Shown: piece by piece, positions 11,201 to 19,282 of the stretch
How the letters are laid out: each line of letters opens with the position of its first letter
Numbering within the stretch: position 1 is the stretch's first letter
Source: Hofstenia miamia
Lineage: Eukaryota; Xenacoelomorpha; Acoela
Direction of reading: 5' to 3'
Assembly: GCA_004352715.1 (NCBI GenBank)
Contig: SCFE01000014.1
Coordinates: 1,037,700 to 1,101,699, forward strand
DNA length: 64,000 nt
The notes under the pieces: model-generated
Told to the model about the DNA's origin: nothing
Database searches by the model: none
What the model saw: only the letters and a program-made list of their open reading frames with translations
Made by a program: the position numbers and the translations under genes

Positions 11201-11957
11201 GGCTCTCTCTCTCTTCTGATCGCGACGATTTTGTTGTAGTTGACATTTGCTGGTATGAAAATATTCCTGAGCTTGTGGTTTGGAGTGAACTCGTTGACGG
11301 TATCTGCGACATATCCATATCTGAGTCATCACTTATTGGCTGCGTTTCCCAACTTTCCATAGCTACTGAAGTTGTTTCCTCACCGCCCTTTAATTGGCTT
11401 TGAGTACTTGTAGATGCTGTTTCCTCGCCGCCCTTTATTTGGCTTTGAGTACTTGTTGATGCTATTTCCTCTTTGCCCTTTAATTGGCATCAAGTACTGC
11501 TGGATGTTGAAGGGGAGTGTGCATAATACGATATTTCCAACCTCACGCCCTTTAATTGGCGATCAGTATCTTGTAGATGGCCCTCATTTACCTGCCTGCC
11601 CGTTAATTGACATTTGGTAGAGGGTGATTTTTCCTTCATTCTCTCCATCCTCATACCCTTTATTCAGTAATCAGATTGAGGAGACCTCCTCCTTATTCTC
11701 CGTCTCTTGTTGGTAGGTGTCATCTGCTCCGTCGTCATACCCTTTAATTGGTAATCGGACTGCGGAGCTCTTCTTCTCACTCTTCGTCTCTTATTGCTGG
11801 GTGGTGAATTCTCCATCGTCATGCCCTTTATTTGGCAATCAGATTGCGGAGATCTGGTTTTGCTAGTGGAGCTCATTGATGTTTCCCCTGTCTTCACGTC
11901 CTTTATTTGACGATCAGTCTGTGGGGTTCTCCTTCTTCTTACTCTCCTCGATTTCAT
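8217..11957 (-). pseudogene. ORF3: long unrecognised protein downstream of integrase
   Basis: One frame runs from ATG 11957 to TAG 8217, about 1,246 codons, broken by five in-frame stops, all TGA (11664, 11490, 10224, 8721, 8580). It begins inside the integrase 3' end, shifted one base, and overlaps it by 44 nt. The N-terminus is a degenerate repeat rich in arginine (KRRRVRRR) and DYQLKGM-like blocks, then a Ser/Thr-rich stretch (from MESWETQP at 11360), then about 850 mostly charged residues. I see no signal peptide, furin site, fusion peptide or clear membrane anchor, so a classical Env is not supported. Near the end are QVTPYDLYKEG, VILFSGINDIVWGE and HPDLAHTS, resembling SGNH hydrolase blocks III and V. 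Relatives occur at 3403, 26757, 29400 and 48617. Function unknown. Confidence 0.8.
11384..11957 (-). repeat. Coding minisatellite at pol/ORF3 boundary
   Basis: Nine diverged units share the plus-strand core CCCTTTAATTGG (or TTTATTTG). They are spaced about 47, 47, 69, 53, 58, 82, 82 and 77 bp, starting near 11384 and ending near 11899. On the minus strand in the ORF3 frame they encode Q(I/L)KG-containing units. The 82-bp units add KRRRVRRR-type arginine clusters, and the shorter ones encode EETASTSTQSQ-like repeats. Unit expansion therefore changes the N-terminus of ORF3 directly. Confidence 0.8.
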
Positions 11958-12651
11958 CGGAGATCGCTGTGTTCATTTCATGTTTCCTAAATTCAGTTAC
12001 TAAATTAATATCCCATATTTCTGGGTCATATTTCAGTTTATTTTTTGCTGCCCTCTGGGGCATTATTCTTCTTTCAACTTCGGGTTCCCCCTTCTCGGGT
12101 CTATATTCGTCTTGAAATTCTTCTTCATGCACACTGTCCAGATCGTCCATTTCAGCATATGTACCATTATCAACCTGTACAAATTTAAATTCTGCATTTT
12201 TATCAAGAGTTACTTGTTCTATATTTACTGTTGCACGTTTTAAATTCTGAAAATGTAGTATTCGTCCATCATTCAATTTATAATTATTATTGGGTAGTGT
12301 TTGTGTAACCGTGAATGGCCCTGACCACTGTGTTTTAAGTTTTCTTACCTGATTCACGTCTTGTGTTCTCATTAGAGTGTACGCGTAAACCTTGTCCCCT
12401 ACCCTGTGTGGTTCACCATATATCTTTTTATTAAAATTTCTTTCTTGCCTTATTGCCGATTTCTTTGTGTTATGGCACATGGCTTCGTGGATTCCAGTTA
12501 TCTGATCTTTTAATTTTCTTATGTATTCATTGTCTGGCTTTTCGGAGTATGTATGATATTGCATTGATATCGGCGTTGCCGCTTCTCTACCATACATAGC
12601 CTTATATGGCGTCATCCCCATTGTTGAGTGTACTGATGTATTATAGAAGTA
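11914..12651 (-). pseudogene. Integrase C-terminal part, copy B
   Basis: It encodes the end of the integrase core (YNTSVHSTMGMTPYKAMYGRE), the GPY/F-like module (TQWSGPFTVTQT) and an acidic tail ending KKENPTD before TGA at 11914. It is highly similar to copy A (1-490). The upstream core is replaced by the misplaced 12652-12851 segment, so the last catalytic glutamate is missing from this copy. The 3' end overlaps the ORF3 start by 44 nt in another frame. Confidence 0.88.
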
Positions 12652-12851
12652 CTTATATCTTTGAAAGTAGCTTTTAGCTTCTTTTCCTAGTAACCACTCA
12701 TCATTGTTCATTTTGTCTCTTATATCTTTCAGTATCAGATCAGTTTTTTGTTTTGCAATAATATCTTTTTCGGATATTTCTTCTTTAATTATTATTGGCA
12801 TTATTGCATTACCTTTTTTATCCATATTGATTTCAGGTAGTTCGGCATATT
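12652..12851 (-). other. Misplaced RNase H-integrase linker segment in integrase
   Basis: About 200 bp here are a near copy of 13375-13573 (IIIKEEISEKDII and KDIRDKMNNDEW). They replace about 150 bp of integrase core that copy A retains at 497-646. The pasted piece differs slightly from its donor inside copy B (AKQKTD for EKQKTD). The exchange shifts frame and produces a TAA at 12801. Template switching during reverse transcription between related RNAs would give this; a misassembly is the alternative, but no N marks either edge. Confidence 0.75.
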
Positions 12852-13202
12852 TTTAGTCATTTCTTCAAATAGTTTGCTTTCAAATTGAACGCCCCTGTCA
12901 GATATTATTGTTTGCATTGGTCCGAATTTTAAAATCCACTCTTTCATGATTTTATCCGCTACTACTTTTGCGGTTGTTGAATCTAACGGTATCATTCTAG
13001 CGTATTTTGTAAAATTATCAACCAAGACCAATATATACTGGTAACCCTCGTCATCTTGAGACAATTTTTCCAAGTCCACATGAACAATTTCGTTGGGTGC
13101 TGTTGCCATAATTTTCTCCAGCGGCGCAATTTGTACCGGGAAATGACTCTTATTATTTATAAGACATGTATTGCATTTGTTAATAACATCTTCCACTGTT
13201 CT
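12852..13202 (-). pseudogene. Integrase N-terminal half, copy B
   Basis: In the pol frame directly after the TGA at 13203-13205 come the zinc-finger cysteines (KCNTC) and the first part of the catalytic core (HVDLEKLS with the first Asp, ISDRGVQF with the second). The frame then hits the foreign segment. The HxxxH half of the zinc finger lies before the TGA, so the stop splits this domain. Confidence 0.85.
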
Positions 13203-15365
13203 TCAAATACTTGTCGTTATAAACCGTGCATTAAAAGTATTCTCTGTTTGTATTATACCTAAATGTCCATTTTCATGTATCTTCCGAACTAATTCCCTTT
13301 TGTAATATTCAGGGATCGCTATTCTTAGCGTCTTGCCTTCTATATACAAAAGTCCGTTGCTGTTTAACTTCCATTTATATCTTTGAAAGTAGCTTTTAGC
13401 TTCTTTTCCTAGTAACCACTCATCATTGTTCATTTTGTCTCTTATGTCTTTCAGTATCAGATCAGTTTTTTGTTTTTCAATAATATCTTTTTCGGATATT
13501 TCTTCCTTAATTATTATTGGCATTATCGCATTACCTTTCTTATCCGTATTGATTTCAGGTAGTTCGGCGTATTCATTATGTGACATGAAGTGAAACTTTT
13601 TCTTTTCGCCGTCCACCTTTTCCATATCTCTCTGATATTCCGGCAACGCTGTCCAGAAATCTGCATTCTTATGTAACGTTCCTTTCCAGTGTTCTATGTT
13701 AAATTTAAATTCATTTAAATATTCGATCCATTGCAATACAATTGACGACTTATCGCCCGAAAACTTCTTAAGCCACGCCAATCCACTGTTATCAGTTCTC
13801 ACTTTAAATGTTTGTCCTATTAAAAAGTAGCGGAATTTCTTTATACTTTCGACCAACGCCAACATTTCTAATTTCGTTGAACCATAGTTTTCCTCACTCT
13901 GTTTTAGTTTCCGACTAAAAAATTGTATGGGCACTTCTTTGCCATCCTTTATTTGACCCAAGCACGCCCCTATGGCGACATTACTTGCGTCACAGTCAAG
14001 AATAAACTCCTTATCATAGTCTGGTGTGTTCAACAATGGCATCTTGCTCAATTTGTCTTTTATATTAGCTAACTGATCTTCTTCTCTCCATGTCCACTCG
14101 AACACTTTATTCTTTTTTAACAATTCTGTCATCCTGCTCGTTTTGTGAGCTACATTAGATATAAAGGAACCATAATAGTTGATAAAACCCATAATCCGCT
14201 GTAAATCCTTTTTTGTTTTAGGACTACTAATATTTTGAATCATTTCTCTTGCGTTGTTCTTCATTCGTATTTCACCTTTTCGGATTTGTCTCCCCAGGAA
14301 TACGACTTGTTCTTTTAAAATTTCACATTTCTTTCCATTAACCCGTAGACCTGCTTTGTAGAGGATGTTCAGCGTTCTATCCAATTTTTCGAAGTGTTCT
14401 TCAATTGTGTCACTTGCTATTAATATGTCGTCTATATATGCACTTATCCCTTTTTCAACTTGTCTGTTGTTCTGTTTCAAAACTTTTGTCACATATCTCT
14501 GAAATGTAGCTGGTGCATTACATAACCCAAAAGCCATGTACATCCATTCATACAGTCCATATGGCGTTATAAATGCTGTCTTTTCAATATCTGAAGGTTC
14601 CATTGGCACTTGCCAGTATGCTTTGCAGAGATCTATACATGTGTAATACTTATTTTTACTGGCTTCATATATAATGTCTTCTATCCTCGGGAGTGGGTAG
14701 GCATCTTTTTTCGTTATATCATTAAGTTTCCGGAAATCTATGCAGAGTCTGTATTTCTCACCTTGTTTCACGAATACCATGGGCGCGGCATAAGGACTTT
14801 CGCTTGGCCTAATTATCTTATTGTCAATTAGTTCGTTCAATATCGTATTGTAATGTTCTTTTAAGTGTTCGGGAACTCTTCTGCACGGCAATCTTATTGG
14901 CTCTTCCGTTGTGGTTATTATTTTGTGCGTCTCTCCGACCGCCTTTCCCACACTTATTTCTCCATAATTAAATATTCTTGCGTGTCTTTTAAGTATTACT
15001 ACCAATTGTTTTCTTTCTTCCGCGCTTAGGTGTTGATACTCCTCTTCTGTTATTTCTGGTATTTGATACTCCTCGTTTTCTTCTTGTATTATATTAATTG
15101 CTTTGTTCACCATCGTTTTCTCGGTTTTTACTTTTTTCCCTTTTAACTTTAAAGTATCCTTTTTTATATTGACAACATGATTAGTCGCGTTTAACATTGG
15201 TATCATTCCTCTGCCATTTTTTACCACACACAAACTTGACGGTATCGAAACTTTTTTCGTATTTATACCTTTTTGATCATATATCATAACCTCACACATC
15301 ACATCATTTTCCGTTTCTATCTGACACATTTTCCAATTATTAGGTAGGATCTTTACGTCTTCTGT
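13203..15365 (-). CDS. pol: Pol: end of protease region, reverse transcriptase, RNase H
   Basis: An open frame of about 720 codons. From N to C: a short post-protease linker (DVKILPNNWKMCQIE), RT fingers and palm with FRKLND, the LCKAYWQVP motif, AFGLCNAPATFQR and the YIDD catalytic box, then RNase H (ILDCDASNVAIGACLGQ), the tether and the first zinc-finger histidines (HENGH). RT copies element RNA to cDNA in particles and RNase H removes the template. The protease active site that should precede it is missing because 15362-15888 is foreign. The frame ends at a TGA also present in copy A, so integrase would be cut off the polyprotein. RT and RNase H themselves look intact. Confidence 0.92.
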   Translation of the reverse strand, partial: TEDVKILPNNWKMCQIETENDVMCEVMIYDQKGINTKKVSIPSSLCVVKNGRGMIPMLNATNHVVNIKKDTLKLKGKKVKTEKTMVNKAINIIQEENEEYQIPEITEEEYQHLSAEERKQLVVILKRHARIFNYGEISVGKAVGETHKIITTTEEPIRLPCRRVPEHLKEHYNTILNELIDNKIIRPSESPYAAPMVFVKQGEKYRLCIDFRKLNDITKKDAYPLPRIEDIIYEASKNKYYTCIDLCKAYWQVPMEPSDIEKTAFITPYGLYEWMYMAFGLCNAPATFQRYVTKVLKQNNRQVEKGISAYIDDILIASDTIEEHFEKLDRTLNILYKAGLRVNGKKCEILKEQVVFLGRQIRKGEIRMKNNAREMIQNISSPKTKKDLQRIMGFINYYGSFISNVAHKTSRMTELLKKNKVFEWTWREEDQLANIKDKLSKMPLLNTPDYDKEFILDCDASNVAIGACLGQIKDGKEVPIQFFSRKLKQSEENYGSTKLEMLALVESIKKFRYFLIGQTFKVRTDNSGLAWLKKFSGDKSSIVLQWIEYLNEFKFNIEHWKGTLHKNADFWTALPEYQRDMEKVDGEKKKFHFMSHNEYAELPEINTDKKGNAIMPIIIKEEISEKDIIEKQKTDLILKDIRDKMNNDEWLLGKEAKSYFQRYKWKLNSNGLLYIEGKTLRIAIPEYYKRELVRKIHENGHLGIIQTENTFNARFITTSI

Positions 15366-15888
15366 TAAGTCTCTCCACCGCGCCGTTCGCCTGTGGGTGG
15401 TATGCTGTGGTTCTTTCGCTCACTATCTCCAGCATTTTGGCCATCTCCTGGAATAGGCCACTCTCAAATTGTGGTCCTTTGTCCGATATGATAGTTTCCA
15501 TTGGTCTGAGACGAAATATCCACTCTTTCATTACTATTTCCACTGTGGTTTCCGCAGTTGTATTCTTCATTGGGATCATCCTTGCGTACTTCGTAAAATT
15601 ATCCACCATTACTAGTAGGAATTGATACCCCTCGTTATCTTTCGAAAGTTGTTCTAAGTCAATGTGGACTATCTCATTTGGTTGTGTGGCGATTATCTTT
15701 TCTAAAGGTGCTCTTTGTATTGGGAACTGTTGGCTGTTGTGCAGCAAATATGTGGTGCATTTGTTAATAATATCTTCGATTACCTTTCTTACNTCATATT
15801 TAGAATACGTGCTCTCTCTTGAGCTCAGTTTTAGCAGTCTCTCTACCTGTGACATATAATTTCTTAAATCTTCTCGTTNTTTATTACA
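15362..15888 (-). other. Foreign patch in place of protease (integrase and gag pieces)
   Basis: Between pol start and RT lies an integrase core piece from a diverged subfamily (HIDLEQLSKDNEGYQF, ISDKGPQFES, NGAVERLNR; about 15362-15792). A single N follows (15793), then about 95 bp repeating the gag segment at 16413-16500, then another single N (15889). These parts cannot be functional in this order, and single Ns mark the joins. The likely reading is a gap-filling error over the protease, although a real recombinant cannot be excluded. Confidence 0.8.
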
Positions 15889-15889
15889 A

Positions 15890-15962
15890 CTGTAATTGTA
15901 TTAGTCTTAATTAGGTCTGTTACAATTAACACGGGCGCACATTTTACCGGAGGCCTCCCTCT
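15890..15962 (-). CDS. Start of pol/protease (fragment)
   Basis: Immediately past the gag stop, in a different frame, the sequence reads PPVKCAPVLIVTDLIKTN. It matches the residues just before the protease active site of copy C (DILVITNLMKKNMIPVEVNG, then DTGA). It is cut at the N of 15889. In this copy the frame is +1 to gag, whereas copy C fits -1, so one base has probably been gained or lost near the GGAGGCCTCC palindrome. Confidence 0.6.
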
Positions 15963-17655
15963 AGTTTAAAGTGTCCTCTTTTATTTCTTCTTCTTGTTCC
16001 AACTCATCTTCATCTTCCAATAAGTCTTCTTCCTCAAAGTATGCTTCTTCCTCTTTGATAAAATTAATTTGTCGTTTACAGTATTTCTTCGTATGACCTT
16101 TTTTCCCGCACACCTGACATTTCAGGTCTTTTCTATTTATACGTTTCACCATACCGTCTTTCAGTTTTATTTTGATAATTTCGTCCTTTGGCTTCCCATC
16201 ATCATCTTTTTTAGTTTTATTTGTTCCGCTAACTATTGTTGGTATCACTTTCATTGTTGACGTTTTCTCATTAATTCGAGCATTGTTTTCCATCATAACT
16301 TGTATTCCCAGACCTTTCCTTATCATTCTTTCCAGGGAGTCATCTGCATCACACTTAATTTCGAATTGTTGCCAGATCAGTTCTGGTAACCCTTTACATA
16401 TATGAGAAAACAGATCATATTTAGAATACGTGCTCTCTCTTGAACTCAGTTTTAACAGTCTCTCTACCTGTGACATATAATTTCGTAAATCTTCTCGTTT
16501 GTTCATCTTTAGACTATTCAACAGCATATGATACTGACTTTTGAAGCTCTCATCATCATAATATCGTTGATACTCTCCAATCAATTTTTTGTAATCTGAT
16601 TTGGTTTCTAAATCCAACACTAAATAATGCTGGTAAGCTGCTCCTCCTAGATATAATGGGAATCGCGCCGCCGCTTGTTTTTGTATGACTTTCCTCTCTT
16701 TCATGCTCATTTCGAACATTTGAATCCATTCTTTAAATGTAGGCGAGTAGCTATCAACTCTCCCCGTGAATTTCGGGAGTATTGCTTTGCATGCTGGTGT
16801 CTCACTATCTTCTTCTTCCGATAATATCGTTTCTTCATATATCGGCTTTATGTCTGTCGTACTCTTACATTTTTCTTTTACTTGTTTTGTTATGTTTACG
16901 ACTAACTTTTCAACAAATTCGTCTTCTGTCTGACAATTTCTATATATTTCAGACTGTCCTTCCTCTATTGGTACACTTCTGCTTAGTTTTTCCGGTTCTT
17001 CTATTACTGTGTTTTTAATCACTTTGACACTATTTTTCTCTTCTTCTCCTGCTTCCTCATTCGTTAGTGTCGTTAATCGAATTTTGTCTTTTAACTCGTC
17101 TATTTGAAGTTGCTTTAGAATATTGTCTTCTCTCAGGTTAACGTTTTCTTCATGCATTTGAGTAATCATTTTCTTTAGATTCTCGCTCTGCAATTTTATT
17201 TCCTTGTTCGCCTCTATTAATTTCTCGATTTGTTTCTGGAAGACATTCCTCTGCTCCGTTAACCTAGAGCTAGTGTCTTGCGTGATTTCTTCAATCCGTT
17301 TGTCTTTTTCAGCATTCGCTAATTCTATCTCGAACATCCTTTGAGTTAAGTTTTCTATTTGTAACATTAACTCACGTCTTTCGTTATTATTATCTTCTAT
17401 TATTTTCTTTAGTTCAATTATCGATAGTGCTGCACCTTCGTTTTCTTGCTGCAATACTATCTCTGTTGGGGAATTTTGACTCTCAGGGGATGTATTAACA
17501 ATCGCTGGGGTTGTTTGATTTTGGGGTGTCCTTTGCGTTTTGGCTCTAGTTCTTTGCTTTTTTCTTGAATTTACCATTTTCATAATTACTAGAGGCAATT
17601 GTATAATGGCGTCCTTCACCAGTATCATGTACTCATGGTTACTATTGCTCCTCAT
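15961..17655 (-). CDS. gag: Gag polyprotein with coiled coil and CCHC zinc knuckle
   Basis: An intact 564-residue ORF and the first gene after PBS and leader. After a basic, Gln/Pro/Thr-rich N-terminus, residues about 70-210 form a long heptad-rich coiled coil (ELKKIIEDNNNERRELM onward). The capsid-like domain follows at about 290-460 (FKEWIQMFEMSMKER, FKSQYHMLLNSLK, YMSQVERLLKLSSRE). A retroviral zinc knuckle CQVCGKKGHTKKYC spans residues 513-526, and the last 38 residues are strongly acidic. Gag would build the particle and package RNA through the knuckle. ATG 17655 is the longest start; an ATG about 25 codons downstream (MVNSRKKQ) is also plausible. It ends TAG right after the slippery heptamer. 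Confidence 0.92.
   Translation of the reverse strand: MRSNSNHEYMILVKDAIIQLPLVIMKMVNSRKKQRTRAKTQRTPQNQTTPAIVNTSPESQNSPTEIVLQQENEGAALSIIELKKIIEDNNNERRELMLQIENLTQRMFEIELANAEKDKRIEEITQDTSSRLTEQRNVFQKQIEKLIEANKEIKLQSENLKKMITQMHEENVNLREDNILKQLQIDELKDKIRLTTLTNEEAGEEEKNSVKVIKNTVIEEPEKLSRSVPIEEGQSEIYRNCQTEDEFVEKLVVNITKQVKEKCKSTTDIKPIYEETILSEEEDSETPACKAILPKFTGRVDSYSPTFKEWIQMFEMSMKERKVIQKQAAARFPLYLGGAAYQHYLVLDLETKSDYKKLIGEYQRYYDDESFKSQYHMLLNSLKMNKREDLRNYMSQVERLLKLSSRESTYSKYDLFSHICKGLPELIWQQFEIKCDADDSLERMIRKGLGIQVMMENNARINEKTSTMKVIPTIVSGTNKTKKDDDGKPKDEIIKIKLKDGMVKRINRKDLKCQVCGKKGHTKKYCKRQINFIKEEEAYFEEEDLLEDEDELEQEEEIKEDTLN
15964..15970 (-). promoter_or_regulatory. Probable -1 frameshift slippery heptamer T TTA AAC
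   Basis: The last two gag codons and stop read TTA AAC TAG, preceded by T, giving the canonical X XXY YYZ heptamer TTTAAAC directly before the stop. Copy C keeps the identical heptamer and stop (21130-21139). This is where a gag-pol frameshift belongs. I could not confirm a downstream pseudoknot. Confidence 0.65.
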
Positions 17656-17794
17656 CTTTTTGCTTGTTTGCTTCTTTATTTTGAGTGAGAAGAAACAACT
17701 ATCTTAACCCACTCGTAATCTCATAGTGTAATTCTTGTTTGTAACTTTTCATACACTTTCGTTAACTATCTCATTTGTGCATGCTCTTTAAGCG

Positions 17795-17810
17795 CCTGTC
17801 ACGGTCGCCA
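17795..17810 (-). other. tRNA primer-binding site
   Basis: TGGCGACCGTGACAGG on the minus strand directly abuts the 5' LTR end and starts with the TGG expected to pair with a tRNA CCA end. From memory it resembles the tRNA-Arg primer sites of Drosophila 412/mdg1 elements; I could not check this against tRNA sequences. Confidence 0.88.
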
Positions 17811-19077
17811 TGTAGAATCATGCCAACCCACTATGAGTGTGGTATTTAGAGAAAGCTATTACTTTTCTTAGATTAATCATTAAGTGGAGTTGACACTTTT
17901 CTGATTTCTCTCGTTTATAATAAGTGTGCAGTTTCTTAAATTACTTAATATGCAAGAGCCTTCATAGCTACTTAATTCACTCAACTTATTTAGGTAAAGC
18001 AGAGATGTTGGAAGACAGGATCAACACTCAAGAGTAGAAGTGCATATCCAGGAATGCATCCGCCAGCCGCATCTTACCAATGGAACTGCCAATGTGAGAT
18101 AGAGAACAACAATGGAATGGTTATGTGAATAGTGAACTCAGTGTAATGGGATTTGCAACTATTTAAGAATTTAGTGCATTGATTGTTTTTGTTATTACGA
18201 ACTAATGCAATAAATGAAGTGGTGCAACCTTGCCGCTGAAATAGCTTATTATGAGGCCTTACATGTAATAACCCTACATATATAGAAATGTATAATAGCC
18301 CTGGATACATGTAAACAATCAATGCCGCCAGTGGAAAATGGGAACTAGAAGTCGGCCAGAGGTCTACCATACAAAACATTGAGCAACATGTAATGACTAT
18401 TAAATAGACTATGTGNNNNNNNNNNNNNNNNNNNNNNNNNNNNNNNNNNNNNNNNNNNNNNNNNNNNNNNNNNNNNNNNNNNNNNNNNNNNNNNNNNNNN
18501 NNNNNNNNNNTATACCTATCCGTAACCTAAGAGCACACCAGGTAACTACAGCTGTTGCCCTCCCCACTGTGGAATAGCTATTAGGAGGCTGCTCCAGCAT
18601 ACCTTTAACCGGATGTGGGAACCACCATACAATTACCCTAGCTCATAGACGTTTAGCTTTCCATCAGAATATATAAAATAACCTGACAAAAGAAAATGAA
18701 TCCAAAGTAGATTTGCTCATCATCATTTACATCACATTCAATATATTTATAGCACTTATTGATAAACAACTAAATACTCAACTAGTACCTGTTAATCTTT
18801 CTTGTTGACAGTTTTTCCCTCGCTTAATATTTCTGCTAATATTACGCAACGTCAGTGTTAATTTGACTATGCTGTTAGACCATCTTTTGTTTTGTCAAAT
18901 ACCGTCAAGTATAATTTTAGATATAATTGCACAAAACATTTACAAAGTGAAAATAATCAATCCTATCATGATTTACATTTTAATCATTATAATCAATATT
19001 AATAATTTTAGTCTTTGTTTCCTTCATCCTTTTCTCTCATCTTGACCAATCATGATAGTTTGATAGATTATGTCACA
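17811..19077 (-). repeat. 5' LTR of copy B
   Basis: Begins TGTAGAATCATG next to the PBS and ends TTATGTCACA next to the target-site repeat. It is collinear with 6533-8199. A 95-N gap (18416-18510) lies inside. A weak TATATAAAAT-like run occurs near 18669 on the plus strand, but I cannot place the transcription start. Confidence 0.92.
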
Positions 19078-19084
19078 CAACTAT
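19078..19084. repeat. Target-site duplication, right copy
   Basis: CAACTAT, matching 6526-6532, directly outside the 5' LTR. Confidence 0.75.
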
Positions 19085-19266
19085 GGTTGCACTGATCAAT
19101 CAAGTTATGAACTTCTCTTTCTATTGATAGCACTCTGGCTAGAAGCCATACAAATTAGTCAGCTTTTGTTTGAATCAGGGCTGTTACAATATGGTCACTT
19201 CTGCAACCTTCTGCCATGGCAATGAGTTCTGTAGTGTTAGTTGAGTTCCCAGCCCCTTATTCTACA
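19085..19266 (+). repeat. End of decayed 5' LTR of copy C
   Basis: The segment ends TTATTCTACA followed at once by TGGTGACCCTCACATG (19267-19282). This is a decayed form of the LTR end GATTCTACA plus PBS TGGCGACCGTGACAGG of copy B. The rest of this LTR presumably continues left of 6532 across the copy B insertion. Only the end is recognisable. Confidence 0.55.
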
Positions 19267-19282
19267 TGGTGACCCTCACATG
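19267..19282 (+). other. Decayed primer-binding site of copy C
   Basis: TGGTGACCCTCACATG, 12 of 16 bases shared with the copy B PBS, at the expected place between LTR end and gag. Confidence 0.55.

Larger units (their letters stand above)
6533..19077 (-). mobile_element. Near-complete Ty3/gypsy retrotransposon (copy B) with a third ORF
   Basis: Read on the minus strand the order is 5' LTR (19077-17811), PBS, leader, gag, pol (start of protease, RT, RNase H, integrase), arginine-rich minisatellite, ORF3, polypurine tract and 3' LTR (8199-6533). LTR ends are TG..CA, and a CAACTAT direct repeat flanks the whole, so it is one insertion. RT, RNase H, integrase D,D,E with GPY/F and a CCHC Gag place it in Ty3/gypsy (Metaviridae). 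The nominal length of 12.5 kb includes N gaps in both LTRs. Two internal segments (12652-12851 and 15362-15888) do not belong where they are, and the protease active-site region is missing. It is not autonomous as assembled. Confidence 0.92.

Noticed and set aside
11914-12825. A genuine integrase-like ORF starting MDKKGNAIMP
   Set aside because: Its start is the misplaced linker segment. Only the part from about 12651 down is integrase.
8217-13205. UGA reassigned to an amino acid in this genome
   Set aside because: Both R4-type ORFs end at the same conserved TGA, and CR1-like ORF2 ends at TGA. gag and both R4 ORFs contain no internal TGA. The standard code fits.
15340-15855. A gag-integrase fusion protein
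   Set aside because: The fusion point is a single N, and both halves are copies of sequence that belongs elsewhere in the element.
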